NCBI RefSeq assembly: GCF_016801865.2
Contig: NC_068937.1
Span: 12,519,605-12,583,604 of the forward strand
Reading direction: 5' to 3'
Source: Culex pipiens pallens
Lineage: Eukaryota; Arthropoda; Insecta; Diptera; Culicidae
Length of the DNA: 64,000 bases
Below the pieces are notes generated by a model. It was not told where the DNA came from, made no database searches, and saw only the letters and a list, made by a program, of their open reading frames with translations. A program made the position numbers and the translations under genes. Positions 38,896 through 51,320 of the stretch are shown here, piece after piece (positions within the stretch are counted from its first letter, which is position 1; every line of letters starts with the position of its first letter).

Positions 38896-40580
38896 GAAAA
38901 ATTTTATTTCAGAATTTTTATTTTTAGCAGTAAAAGACAATAAATTACATGTAATTGAACTTAAAAAATAATATTTCATTTATCAAAACAGAATAGCCCA
39001 TTTCACCCCACTTAACCTCAAAATTAACATCCCTAACCAAGCTGTCTGTGGCGCGGCACCGCGGGGAAACACCGGAGGCCTGAGAATTAACTTTTTTTTA
39101 CGACCAACGAACCTTTTGTGCCCAAATTTTGAAACAACAACCGTCGTCGTCGTCGGCTCGTCAGCAGCTAATTCCATCCTCCGATGAAGAAGCAGCAAAA
39201 AACGCAATTAGATCGGTATCCCAAACTCCTGGCAGCTGTGTAAAGTGATGCCTTAATGGGATGTGCACTGTTGGAAAATTTTAGGCACTTTTAGAATAAA
39301 AAAATGAAGAAACTTTTAAACATTTCTTTAAAAAATTATTCAAGTAAGTTTAGTAAATATTTTGCAACAACTTTTAGCCGTGCAACACCGTCGGATCGTC
39401 TGGCAACACTGCGGCGCAGAAAAAAAGGGATCACCATCTCATATACATAATTGTTCGCATTAAAATTGAATAATGAACGAGGCCCAAAATGAGAACAAAA
39501 TGCACGAAAATGCCCAAAACAACCTGACGATTTGTGGTTCTTGGTCGAAAAAAAGAAAAGTTTCACGATTTACTACTCCTATTAAAGTGTGTGTTTGTGT
39601 GCGCTCGGAAAAGAGCCAGCAGAGTGGAACGGTAGTAGTAGTGGTCGCGGTGGTGATGCCGGGAGTCCAAAAGCAATGTCAATAAATGGCCTTGAATTAC
39701 ATATGGATATAGCTATATCGATTGGCCTCCTTCCATTAGTGGACCAACACGGTGGCGATTTTTTGCCTCTTTCCCCCTTTTTCTGCTTCGGACCAAAGTA
39801 ATTTACCTGTACGGTACTAATTAAGATTGATGGACAACGGTCAGTCGACGGTGCGAGATGGGGGAAAAAACGAGCTGTCAAAGTGCCGTGAGAATTGGTT
39901 TCGATACGGAATTAACGTGACAATTTTACTTGATACATCTCAGTTTTGTTTGGAATCTTGCCTGACTCCACTGAAAAAATTATGGTCAAGTTCAACATGT
40001 GCTAAAAATAACCCATTCCATGTCAGCGTGAATGACTTCTTTCAACGATGTTCACGCCAAATTCAAATCACTCTGTTTTCCGAACCTTCTCAGAAATGAG
40101 TTAGTGGAGCATTTCCAGATTTTGAGTAAATTTCATGCAAAATTTAGAGAGAGAGATTGATTCCGCACGCACATTTAAAAAAAAAACTTAGTTTGTTGTT
40201 GTTGTTGTTGTTTTCGCTGAGATATTGTCAAAATCGAACCTACCCTAAAAAGAGTTTTGGTCGTTGTCGTTTTAACTCATTTCTGTGTGAGTTTTACTCG
40301 AATTCTGGTAAAATTTCTCAAAAACTGGTGAAGTTCTCCTAGAAATGAGTGAAAAAAACCCCTAAAAGGCTCTTTGTTTTCATAACAAATCATCAGCTGC
40401 TGTGGCTACACTCTGGCGAGGAGTTACTCAGTTAAACTCGGATTCAAACAAAATTTGATACCTTTATAGGCTTATTTCCAAAATGCTGAATTCAATAGAA
40501 ATTAGACATTTCTAGAATTTTATGTAACCCTAAACATGTGTTTAATCTAGTAATGCCAAATTTGTGTCATTTTTACTCAA
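38896..40580. other. Intron; GC-richer island about 39,000-39,860
   Basis: Apparently single-copy, with GTCGTCGTCGTCGG, a GT run at 39,588-39,600 and GGTAGTAGTAGTGG. (GTT)n occurs at 40,194-40,211. No supported coding frame. Confidence 0.4.
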
Positions 40581-43244
40581 GAGCAGCTCTCTACGAAATC
40601 GGTCGATTTCGACCATTTTTATTTTATGTATTTTTTATGTGGCTCAAACATTGTGGGGGCCTTCCTTATGACCAAAGAAGCTATTTTGTGTCATTGGTTC
40701 ACCCATACAAGTCTCTATACAATTTTGGCAGCTGTCCATACAAAAATGGTACCGTAAAACGGGGTGACTTTGATAGCCGGGGTGACTTTGATAGGTTCGC
40801 AATTTTCCAGCAAAATGAAGAGTACAATTAAAATACTTACGGAAAGGCTTAGAATCATACTGACTATGGTAAGAAAGTATTCAAAGTACCTCAAGAAGAA
40901 CTGTTCTAAAAATTTTAAAAGTTTAAAAAGTTAGTTAACTAAAGTAAGGAAAATATTGATGAAAGTCATCATTTTTAACTTCTCAAAGTGTCATGATTTT
41001 CTCAATGAACATGATTTAGAATCGGAAAACGGAATGCATTTTTGGATTCCTTGGACAATTTTCCACTAGGAGAAGGTTAAGTAAGTTTGTAAATAATAAA
41101 TAATATGTGTTTTTGAAACATAATTTAAAAAAAAAATCTCCATGTTTATAAGCAATTTCAGTTGTACAAATTTCATGTAAAATTTGAAAACTTGTGATTC
41201 TTGCTTCTAATGCAGTACAAAATGCAATATAAATCGATAATTGTATAAACAAAACTAGTTTTAATAAATATCAGGCAAAATTCCGACTTTTTAACAATTT
41301 TACCTAAAATTTATATGTATTTTGTAAAAAAGCTTATAAACTTAGTTAACTAAATATAAACATTGATTTTTTTTCTGAAAAACTATATCAGCTACTTTAG
41401 TGATGGTACATTTAACGTACAAATAAAGTTTGAACATCTTAAATATGATTTCAACCAGAAAAACTATGACTATCAAAGTCACCCCGGAATTTAAACTAAG
41501 AATTTTTAACGTAACTATTTTTCTAAACACCATTGAAAAAACTTTTTTCCAAAATAGTGCATGGACTTTGTGTGGCCCCCCAGTACATGTTTTAAAAATA
41601 ATAATCTTGAGAAAAACCTTACCTGTTGGAAAATATTCCAAAAACAAATTGAAATCCTATCAAAGTCACCCCGGTTTACGGTACGTAAATATTCAAACAG
41701 CTGCAACTTTTGAGTGAATTTTCTGATCAAGTTGGTGTCTTCGGCAAAGTTGTAGGTATTGTTGAGGACTATTGAGAAAAAAATAGGTACACAGAAAAAA
41801 ATTGCAGATTTTTTAATCAACTTTTTTTCACAAAAACTCAACTTTTTTTTATTTTTGAGATTTTTTATATGTTTTAGAGGACAAAGACCCGCAACTTTTG
41901 AGCAATAGAGAAACATGGTCAAATGGTGATTTTTGGAAAAAAAATCGAAATTTCATGCAAAAACAAATTTGACGTAATTTTTTAATGTATAATTGAATTT
42001 CCAATCAAAATGTACTTAACAGATTTTTTATAAGGGGCTCTGTTTTCAATATATAGCCACCGAAAGTTTGATTTTAGCGAAATATATATATATAGGTTCA
42101 TAAAATTTACTATAAAATTGTCCAAAAGATATTGAAGATTGGACCTGATTGGTTTGGAAATTGGAAAATTGAAGTTTTCTACGTCTCACCCAAACAACCC
42201 ACCATTTTCTAATGTCGATATCTCAGCAACTATAGGTCCGATTTCCAATGTTAAAACATGAAACAATCGTGAAATTTTGCGATCTTTTCAAAAAAAATAT
42301 TTTGAAAAAAAAAAAAATAAAAACCTAAATCAAGACTAGCATTATAAATGGGCGCAATATGCAATGTTAGGCTCTTTTAAAATGTTAGTCTTGATTTAAA
42401 AATATTTTTTTTCGAAAAGATCGGAAAATTTTACGATTGTTTCATGTTTTAACATTGAAAATTGGACCATTAGTTGCGGAGATATCGACATTAGAAAATG
42501 GTGAGTTGTTTTGGTGAGACTTAGAAAACTTCAATTTTCCTGTTTCTTTTTCTTGAAGTCGCTGTATCTCAGCAACCAATCAGGTCCAATCTTCAATGTC
42601 TCATGAACAATTTTATAGTATATTTTCTGAACTTTTCAAAAAAAATAAATTTAGAAATGGTCATTCATGGTCACTATTTCTTAAAATCTGAAAACTGCAA
42701 ATATTTAGCTAAAATCAAACTTTCGGTGGCTATATCTTGAAAACGGAGCCCTTTATCAAAAAATCTGTAAAGTACTTTTCGATTGGAAATTCAATATTAC
42801 ATTTAAAAATTACGTCAACGGCATATTTTTTGACCATGTTTCTCTATGGCTCAAAAGTTGCGGGTTTTTGTCCCCTAAAACATATAAAAAAATCTCGAAA
42901 ATAAAAAAAAATACGTATTTTGGGAAATTGAGTTTTGTGAAAAAAGTTAATTGAAAAATCTGCAATTTTTTTTTCGTGTAACTATTAAATAGTATCCTCA
43001 ACAATACCTACAACTTTGCCGAAGACACCAAATTGATCAGAAAATTCACTCAAAAGTTACAGCTGTTTGATTATTTACGTACCATTTTTGTATGGACAGC
43101 AGCCAAAATTGTATAGAGACTTGCAAGGGTGAACCAATGACACAAAATAGCTTCTTAGGCCATAAGGAAGGCCCCCACAAAGTTTGAGCCGAATAAAAAA
43201 AAACACAAATAAAATCCATTTCCGGTTTTGGTAGAGAATTGCTC
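40581..43244. mobile_element. Long foldback element, family 2, with nested element
   Basis: The ends are GAGCAGCTCTCTACGAAATC on the left and, from the other strand, GAGCAATTCTCTACCAAAAC on the right. The arms pair over several hundred bases. The centre at about 42,330-42,390 is unpaired, with further inverted blocks on both sides (GAAACAATCGTxAAATTTT, GATATCxxCATTAGAAAATGG). It is related to 27,324-30,048 but in reverse orientation relative to the unequal ends. The flanks do not show a clean 4-bp duplication. A separate element (40,752-41,681) interrupts the left arm. Confidence 0.8.
40752..41681. mobile_element. 930-bp TA-targeting element nested in the foldback
   Basis: The inverted ends of about 25 bp are CCGTAAAACGGGGTGACTTT and, from the other strand, CCGTAAACCGGGGTGACTTT. 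TA lies on both sides (40,750-40,751 and 41,682-41,683). The uninterrupted host sequence (ATGGTACGTAAATATT) is seen at 27,479-27,494, which confirms insertion at GTAC. A third copy of the GACTATCAAAGTCACCCCGG motif lies inside at 41,467. No transposase frame. Confidence 0.88.
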
Positions 43245-43622
43245 GAAATCAAATTCACTGTTACGGATCAATCACAATGACAAAGTAATTTACCTTACTC
43301 AATTTTGAGTAGTTTTTGTACCTTTACTTTTTTGTGGCATCGTGTTTCAACCTAATTGGATCAACAAACGACAACTGTCAAAACGGCCAGCCCTCTACCG
43401 TATTGTTACCGCAGGGATGTTTCGTTGAAAGAATTTATTTTCTTCAACGGTGTAGCTAAAATGACTGGGTTTTCGCTTGAATTTTGAAATCATCATCTTT
43501 AAGAACCTGTTCCCACCAAATCCAAATAAGTCCTGTCCACCTCGACTCGACTGCACCCACATCGGAATGATTTACTCACAGAACATGTTTTTTTTTTCTT
43601 CCTTCTCTCCACTCTCCGGCAG
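43245..43622. other. End of the large intron
   Basis: GC content rises towards the acceptor. A strong pyrimidine tract (TTTTTTTTTCTTCCTTCTCTCC) precedes the AG at 43,621-43,622. No repeat recognised. Confidence 0.6.
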
Positions 43623-44099
43623 GCATCAAATGTCCAGTGTGCAGCAAGTTTGTCATGCCCGACGATATAGAGTGTCATTTAGTAATGTGCCTAACGAAAC
43701 CTCGTTTGTCTTACAATGGTGGGTACGACCGCCAGGACATGTGCGGCTGGACCCGCAGCGTGACCTCATTCCTTAAACCCTGCCGTCGTCGTCAAACTTA
43801 CCCGTTTTTTTCTCCTTTTACCCATTTTTTTTTCTATGTACGCTGCTCCCGGATTCGCGCAACCCGCAGAGGACTGCTTAACGGATGCCAAGGGTGAATG
43901 TGTTATATGTTTAGAAGATTTATGTCCCGGTGATATCATTGCTAGACTACCATGCTTATGCATCTACCATAAAGGGTGAGTGTACCCAAAGTTGGGGTCG
44001 TTGATGGTTGGACTCATTCTTTTTTTTTTTTCGTCTTGTAGATGTATCGACAAATGGTTCGAGGTGAATCGCAGCTGCCCGGAACATCCGGGCGACTAG
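43623..44099 (+). CDS. ZNRF1/2-type E3 ubiquitin ligase, three C-terminal exons
   Basis: Coding exons at 43,623-43,718, 43,870-43,975 and 44,042-44,099 (TAG), with introns of 151 and 66 bp and GTGGGT/GTGAGT donors. With the exon at 1372 they give the last 136 residues. First comes GIKCPVCSKF...CHLVMC, a CX2C-X11-HX3C zinc-finger-like unit, followed by LTKPRLSYN. Then comes ECVICLEDL...IARLPCLCIYHKGC and VNRSCPEHPGD, the family's atypical RING ending in CPEH. The match to vertebrate ZNRF1/2 is near-continuous, including the terminal Pro-x-Asp. The product should transfer ubiquitin at endosome, lysosome or plasma membranes, anchored by an N-terminal lipid in this family (that end is not visible here). 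EDCL replaces the usual EDVL, a minor difference. Confidence 0.95.
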
Positions 44100-46540
44100 T
44101 GAAACTAGGCCCCCCGGAAAGTAAATAATAAAAACAAACAACAACAACAAAAAAATCGCGAAAAACGGGGTGGGTTTTGTACTAAGCACGCGCGGGGTTA
44201 ATTCTAGTAGAGTAGTGTAACAACTAAACTAATGTAATTAGTAATTGAGGAGGGGCAGAGGGAGAGCGAGAGAACGCGGAAGGTAAGAGAAGAGAAACAA
44301 AGCTGATCAACTGTGAATGTGTGAGATCGAAAGGGAAGAAAGAGTCAACCGGGCAGTTGGAACAGGGAAGGGGTAAATCGGGAAAGTTACTTATTTTTGT
44401 TGTGGATTTATTTTGTTGAACCTAACTTTAGCAGATCACAGACAGTCGGAACGACCAGCAGGAATGGGGACGAAAAGGGACAAATCTTTATGTAGGACAA
44501 CCACCCAAACGCAAACAATGTGCAACTTTTTACTGTACTGTCGCAATAAATCGATCAATAGAGGCAATAGACTAGCCAATAAGAGCTGGATTCCGCAATG
44601 AAAATTTTTACTTTGACGAAAAATTAACCTTACAGCTGTCATGACTTCAACAACGCAAAAGTGGGTAACCCAACTAAATTTTGAGTAACTTCAGTTCTAA
44701 CCTAAACTTGGGTGACACCTGTCAAAATGTCTGTTTCCACTCGGTGACGCTCTTTCTTTTTCGTTGATTCTGGAAAGAATGAGATAAAAAAAAGTGCAGC
44801 GACCAGTTCGCTCTGTAAATAGTTGACAGATTAAAAATGAAGCAACGGTAAGAAATTAAACACATAGATCTTAATGCAAGGTAAACAAAAAAATCTATAA
44901 CTGATTAAAAATAGTGAATCGAGCAAAAAAGGTAAATCGAAGACAAAAGTAAAACACACACACACATTAAACAATAATTGTAAGGTAAATTATGTAGTGA
45001 TATAATCGTTAAACCACAGCAAAAAAAAAGCAAGAATTCAAGAAAAGAGAAATAATTGTTAACAATCCGCTACACTCTTTGCAATAGGAGAAAAGATCAA
45101 ACCAAACACATCAGGCTTTCAGTTTGAACCCACAGTCAGTGTTGCAAATAATAACAAAAAATATATGCAAACTTCCTTTGTGTTTCCGTTTGACCGAGTC
45201 ACAACATTTTACACCCATTTTCTCGCAATATCAATTCGGAGATGGGAGAAAGAACGGAAGGGAAACCCGTTTTGCATGCTACGTTGAGTAATTGTTGTAA
45301 ATAATAGACGAAAAAAGTATCTCTATTGAGAGTAAAGTAAAACAAACAGTAGACAAAAGAGCTAAAATAACACACATGCAACTGGAAAAAAATGGAAAAC
45401 GACAAAGTCTTTCGTTTTACTGAAGAAAAGATGCGTGCGTGTAGAAAAAGAGAAAAGGCTAAAAATTATACAACAAAATAAAATAAAAAAAAAACCAGAA
45501 ATAGTTCCCCACGAGCAAGGACAACAAAGCTAGGAAGCAGGACGAGAATGAGGAGCTTGAATCGCCACCGTTGTTATTACACACACACACACACACACAT
45601 TGATAGTACCCCGTGTCGCCGTCATCATCGTCGTCGTCGTTAAGCCGTTGGCAATAATGAATTTGTTACACCGCAAAGTTAGTTGATGCAATCGCGTATA
45701 AGTAAAACAAGAAGAAGAAACTAGTGAACAGAAAAAAAAGTCCCCTGATAACAGCAAAAAAATCCATTAGAGGAGCAAAAGGGTGCGTGTGTACTGAGTT
45801 AATGTGTACGAAGATGGAGCGGGGTGGGTAAATGGACCACTTTTGGGACCGTTTGCGCGAGTGACAAAATTAGGCAAATGCTGAAAGGTAGTGTCGCGCG
45901 CTTTTCTATTACCGCTGTAGACTGCGTAGAAGTGACGCGTAGTCCCGCGTCAAAGGTGAAACAAAAGTATTGAATTTTTCGATGGGGAGGTGCGCAGCAA
46001 AGCAAAAGGGCCAATTGAGAAAAAGAGATAGAAGGGGGAGGATGAAAATATCATTTTAGGTAGATAGATAAATCAACGATCAACTATTCTAAAATTTAAC
46101 CAAAAAGGTAAAAAGAAACAATGCGAAGCTTTGGAGAATAAATTAGACAAATTATATGAAATGAAAGTATTACCGGTGGTGATTTTCAGCTCAGCGTTAT
46201 TTTGACGATATTTGATCAAACTTACTGCAAACATTCCAAACTTTCGTTTGAGGTCCTTTGCTTTACGCATATTTTCATGTGATCAATGTCGATCTTCCAT
46301 CCGTACGTCTCAAATTTAGAAAACAGTTAGGAATGCAACACTGGGTAAAAAAACCTTGGCTAAAATTTATCTCTTTGGACGTAATTTCATTTAAGCGTGC
46401 ATTGTTTGAAATCATCAAACGTCATTGTCCAAGGTGTGTGGATTATTCAAGGTAAGGCAGATCTTCCAGCTGTCAAAACATGGTTTGCACGGAAAGCGGA
46501 TTTCATGTGATTTTCCGTAAAGTTAATATTTGGAGCCTAA

Positions 46541-46664
46541 CATTCCAAAAGGGCACATAACTTTTGTAAACAATAGTGTATCCCTTTCACTCAAATGACA
46601 GTTTACATAAGGTGTGAAAGGGACACACTCTTGGTTAAAAAAGTTATGTGCCCTAATGAAATGG
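46541..46664. repeat. Short foldback unit (about 120 bp), copy 2
   Basis: A stand-alone copy of the unit at 3342-3463. It begins CATTCCAAAAGGGCACATAAC and ends GTTATGTGCCCTAATGAAATG. The central CAAATGACAGTTTACATAAGG is identical to copy 1. If the surrounding region is 3' UTR, the mRNA carries this hairpin. Confidence 0.75.
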
Positions 46665-48118
46665 CAAGCACGATTTGATCGATTTTCGATTAAATTTAAT
46701 TTTTGATTTTGTCCTTTACATGTTCACTTCAAATTACTCATGTTGAAGTTATGTTGGTAGTTTTTACTCATTTGTGGTTGAATTACGCTCCTGTTTGGGT
46801 AATTTTTAACTGATTTACTTAGTGAAATTTATCTACAAATTAGTCAATTTAAACTCAATCTGGATCTTTTCTGCAACAGATCCGACAGCAAATTTATACT
46901 GGTTTGATGTTTGCTAAGTGAATGTCACTGCTTGCGATCCACAATACCTTGGTCCAGATCGATGATATTGATGTTTTCAAACGTAACCAAACTTTTCAAC
47001 TCCCTCAGCAAACGTCAAGTCAGTACAAATTTGCTGCCGGATCTCTTCCGTGAATGATTTTGTATGGCTTGACGTTTGCATTTTTAATGTTTTATTGATT
47101 TTTTAACAATTCGTTTTATTTATCCATTTTTATGACAATTTTATCAAGGAAAATCACCACTCAAGCAGAGACTAGCTAAATAAACAATCGTAGTCCAGCA
47201 AAAAAAAATAAATACAAATTGTCCGGTTAGGTTTCAGTCGTCTTTTCACGCGTACCGTAATTTGAAAAAAAGAAACAAATAAACACCGTCTCTAGTATTG
47301 TTTTCTACATCAAACTAATATCAAATCAATATTAGCACATTTGTGAACCCAACCGATAGTTTTTTTGTAACCCCCATCCACAGCACACCGCCCTCTTTTT
47401 TATACAGAATGTTTTGCAAACCCCCCGATAAAGCAGTGTAACAATGAGAGTTGCTAGCCGAAAAATTAGTTAAATTTAAACGACATTACAGTCGCAAGTA
47501 ACCCGTTTTTTTGTACAGTCATCAACAGGAAGGTGAATTAACACAAGCTATCTTATCCGTTAACGCTCTACACGAAAGGGAACCAGAATTCAAAAAAGTT
47601 AGAAATAACGTGCAAGCTGAAAACGGCGCGAGTTGTTACAACTAGTGAGTAACATAACAGCGCGAAAACATCACCCACACACACGCACGCGTACGTCACG
47701 GAAATGTGTTTATTGATTTTTTGGTGTATTTTAAGAGGAAAACATTAAATGAGAAAAATTTAAAACAAAAAAAAATAGCCATTTAATAAGAGATGAATAA
47801 ATCTTAATCTGTGATTACTATTAAAATTTAAAGGTAAAAACATAAACACAAGGAGCAAACGATTGATCTTGTTTCTCTGGATTATTTTGTGGTACACAAA
47901 GTAAAAAAAAAAAACGTCGCTTAGTTTGCCTAGCATAGTTTGCTCTGTTTCCTTTATCGTCCTATTTTACTTCCTGTCAACAGAGAAAAAAAATCAAAGA
48001 AGGAAACTAAACAAAAACCGGTCGACACACGGAAAAGATACGAAAAAAAAACAACAGATTGCTCATCGAATCGTGAACTGTCACAGCAAAGAGTGTTTTT
48101 ATTTTGAAATGTCCGAGG

Positions 48119-48149
48119 GAACGGCGAAAGCCGTTCGCCTCGAGCGAGG
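48119..48149 (+). other. Stem-loop with GAAA tetraloop
   Basis: GAACGGC-GAAA-GCCGTTC forms seven base pairs closed by a GNRA tetraloop (48,119-48,136). It is followed directly by CCTC-GAGC-GAGG (48,138-48,149). It lies about 40 bases upstream of the candidate AATAAA at 48,187 in otherwise A-rich sequence. It could be a structured mRNA element; function unknown. Confidence 0.5.
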
Positions 48150-48192
48150 TAGACCGCTTTAGGTTATACTCTATAATCCCGTATTGAATAAA

Positions 48193-49287
48193 AAAAGAAA
48201 ATGTGAAAGAAAAAAAGAAAATAAGAACAAAAAAAGTTGGTGTGATGTAATGACAAAAAAACATTAGAATGAAAGCTGAACAAGCATCCGTTAAGTGAAT
48301 AAAATAATAATTAAAACAAACAAAAACACACACAAAAAAAAAAAACTAGGAAAATGAACAAAAAATCTGAAGCTAATTATTGATGTGTGTGAAGCGCGCG
48401 CACACGAAATGAAGCATGAGAACAGTGCGGCGAAAGTGTTGACATTTTAAAATGAAATTGGAGTAAACATAATGAAACAAACTAAGTATAACTTAATACG
48501 GAAAGCAAAGGACGAAGAAGTAAAAAAACACATATGGAAACAAAAAGAAATATTCAATTAACCATCTATGTATATGTATGTAAGCATATAAAGGTTTTAC
48601 TCATAATTGAAAATAAAAACAAAATTAAATTGAGTCGTTTCAGTGAATAGTACTAAAAGAAAGTCCAACATTATCCATATCTTTTCTAATCTAACCCAGA
48701 CGCAATCCAGACGATGGAAGCATGCTGGGAAGTCTCGTGGTTAAATTACGCCCCAAGCACTTTTCATGTCAATATTAATAATTGCAATACATCCGAGAAC
48801 ATCCGAAAATATATTGCAAAACATTAAGTGACCAGCCCTACTGCGTTGCGTTTACCGCAGAGAGGATTCTTTGAACGAATAAAATTTTACAGATCTCAGA
48901 TTTCACAATCTATAGGGGAGGAAGGATGCGTGGACCTACCGTACCAAACGCTTCAAACGTTTTTACTAATTAAGAAACAAACTTATTTCAGTTTGGATGA
49001 AAATGTATTTATTTTTCCTCGAATTGAGATGAATTACCCTAAAAATGTAAATTTTCACGGAATTCTAAATCATATTCATGAAACTTACCAACACACCATA
49101 CACATTATTTCACTTTCGAGCGGATATAAACATAAATGTCATCAAATTTAACAGTAGCTAAGTCTCAAGCCAACCAAGAAAAGACAGAAATACATAAAAA
49201 CAAGTTTCCCAATAGAAAATTTAATCAAAATTAAAACAAAAAAAAATCCAAGGTTTAAAATTTTTTAATTCTAAACATTTTTTAACT
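48193..49287. other. Intergenic or distal 3' UTR, nothing recognised
   Basis: A-rich to about 48,660, then mixed. An open frame at 48,828-49,151 (107 codons) has no recognised domain and no coding-like composition. Confidence 0.4.
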
Positions 49288-50515
49288 CTTAAATTCCTAA
49301 ATTCCTAAATTCTTAAATTCTTAAATTCTTAAATTCTTAAATTCTTAAATTCTTAAATTCTTAAATTCTTAAATTCTTAAATTCTTAAATTCTTAAATTC
49401 TTAAATTCTTAAATTCTTAAATTCTTAAATTCTTAAATTCTTAAATTCTTAAATTCTTAAATTCTTAAATTCTTAAATTCTTAAATTCTTAAATTCTTAA
49501 ATTCTTAAATTCTTAAATTCTTAAATTCTTAAATTCTTAAATTCTTAAATTCTTAAATTCTTAAATTCTTAAATTCTTAAATTCTTAAATTCTTAAATTC
49601 TTAAATTCTTAAATTCTTAAATTCTTAAATTCTTAAATTCTTAAATTCTTAAATTCTTAAATTCTTAAATTCTTAAATTCTTAAATTCTTAAATTCTTAA
49701 ATTCTTAAATTCTTAAATTCTTAAATTCTTAAATTCTTAAATTCTTAAATTCTTAAATTCTTAAATTCTTAAATTCTTAAATTCTTAAATTCTTAAATTC
49801 TTAAATTCTTAAATTCTTAAATTCTTAAATTCTTAAATTCTTAAATTCTTAAATTCTTAAATTCTTAAATTCTTAAATTCTTAAATTCTTAAATTCTTAA
49901 ATTCTTAAATTCTTAAATTCTTAAATTCTTAAATTCTTAAATTCTTAAATTCTTAAATTCTTAAATTCTTAAATTCTTAAATTCTTAAATTCTTAAATTC
50001 TTAAATTCTTAAATTCTTAAATTCTTAAATTCTTAAATTCTTAAATTCTTAAATTCTTAAATTCTTAAATTCTTAAATTCTTAAATTCTTAAATTCTTAA
50101 ATTCTTAAATTCTTAAATTCTTAAATTCTTAAATTCTTAAATTCTTAAATTCTTAAATTCTTAAATTCTTAAATTCTTAAATTCTTAAATTCTTAAATTC
50201 TTAAATTCTTAAATTCTTAAATTCTTAAATTCTTAAATTCTTAAATTCTTAAATTCTTAAATTCTTAAATTCTTAAATTCTTAAATTCTTAAATTCTTAA
50301 ATTCTTAAATTCTTAAATTCTTAAATTCTTAAATTCTTAAATTCTTAAATTCTTAAATTCTTAAATTCTTAAATTCTTAAATTCTTAAATTCTTAAATTC
50401 TTAAATTCTTAAATTCTTAAATTCCTTAATTCTTAAATTCTTAAATTCTTAAATTCTTTAATTCCTAAATTCTTAAATTCTTAAATTCTTAAATTCTTAA
50501 ATTCTTAAATTCGTG
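49288..50515. repeat. AAATTCTT octamer satellite array, about 1.2 kb
   Basis: Nearly perfect head-to-tail 8-bp units, with about 1.1 kb showing essentially no variants. This implies recent expansion or homogenisation. It has the same unit and orientation as 1-415 and a small relic at 57,355-57,395. It passes without a break into 9-bp units on the right. Confidence 0.97.
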
Positions 50516-51115
50516 AAATTCATGAAATTCGTGAAATTCATGAAATTCATGAAATTCGTGAAATTCGTGAAATTCGTGAAATTTGTGAAATTCGTAAAAT
50601 TCGTAAAATTCGTGAAATTCATGCAATTAGTGAAATTAGTGAAATTCGTAAACTTCGTGAAATTTGTAAAATTCGTAAATTTTTTAAAACTCGTAACATT
50701 CGTAACATTCGTTAAATTCGTAAAAATCGTAAAAATCATAAAATTCGTAAAATTCGTAAAATTCGCAAAATTCGTATAATTCGTAAAATCTGTAAAATTC
50801 GTAAAATTTGTAAAATCTGTAAAATTCGCAAAATTTGTATAATTCGTAAAATTCGTATAGTTCGTTAAATTCATATAATTCGTAAAATTTGTCAAATTCG
50901 TAAAATTCATACAATTCTTAAAATTCGTAAAATATGTAAAATTGTAAAATATGTAAAATTTGTAAAATTTGTAAAATTTGTAAAATTTGTAAAATTTGTA
51001 AAAATTGTAAAAATTGTAAAATTTGTAAAATTTGTAAAATTTGTAAAATTTGTAAAATTTGTAAAATTCGTAAAATTCGTAAAATTCGTAAAATTCTTAA
51101 ATTCTTAAAATCTTA
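50510..51115. repeat. 9-bp derivative array (GTGAAATTC / GTAAAATTC)
   Basis: Imperfect 9-bp units derived from the adjoining octamer by one extra base (AAATTCTT to AAATTCGTG/AAATTCGTA). They end in GTAAAATTT-type units and return to octamers near 51,085-51,110. The period of nine leaves frames open on both strands (Val-Lys-Phe or Asn-Phe-Thr repeats). These are artefacts of the period, not proteins. Confidence 0.93.
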
Positions 51116-51320
51116 ATATCTTTAATGGAATTGAGCATATGAGCCGCATAGAATAATGTCAAATCCCTAGATCCTTGAATTCATTTTTTTATAATCAGGT
51201 ATAATATAATGAATAAATTTAAATATTTATTTTCATTGTTAAATTTTGGATTTTTGAACTTATAATTTTTTGAATTGATTTGTTTAAAAGTGTTCAATTT
51301 AAGAATTTTTCTATGTTTGA

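Larger units (their letters stand above)
44100..48192 (+). other. Probable long 3' UTR of the ZNRF-type gene
   Basis: After the stop codon about 4 kb follows that is A-rich on the plus strand, largely free of repeats, and full of AACAAAAA-type runs and (AC)n microsatellites (44,955; 45,580-45,598; 47,670). A plausible poly(A) signal, AATAAA, lies at 48,187-48,192, and later ones lie near 48,298 and 48,610. The strand bias and lack of transposons contrast with the intron and suit a transcribed UTR. The true end needs RNA data. One short foldback unit (46,541-46,664) sits within it. Confidence 0.5.

Noticed and set aside
43477..43897. Two overlapping plus-strand frames of 86-99 codons
   Set aside because: One is out of frame; the other contains the real exon but reads on through its donor site into intron.
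48828..49151. 107-codon frame
   Set aside because: No recognised domain, AT-rich composition, no neighbouring splice or family evidence.
49288..50515. CRISPR-like array
   Set aside because: Contiguous 8-bp repeats without spacers in a eukaryotic genome.
50497..50914. Frames of 76-137 codons with Val-Lys-Phe or Asn-Phe-Thr repeats
   Set aside because: Created by the 9-bp satellite, whose period keeps frames open on both strands.
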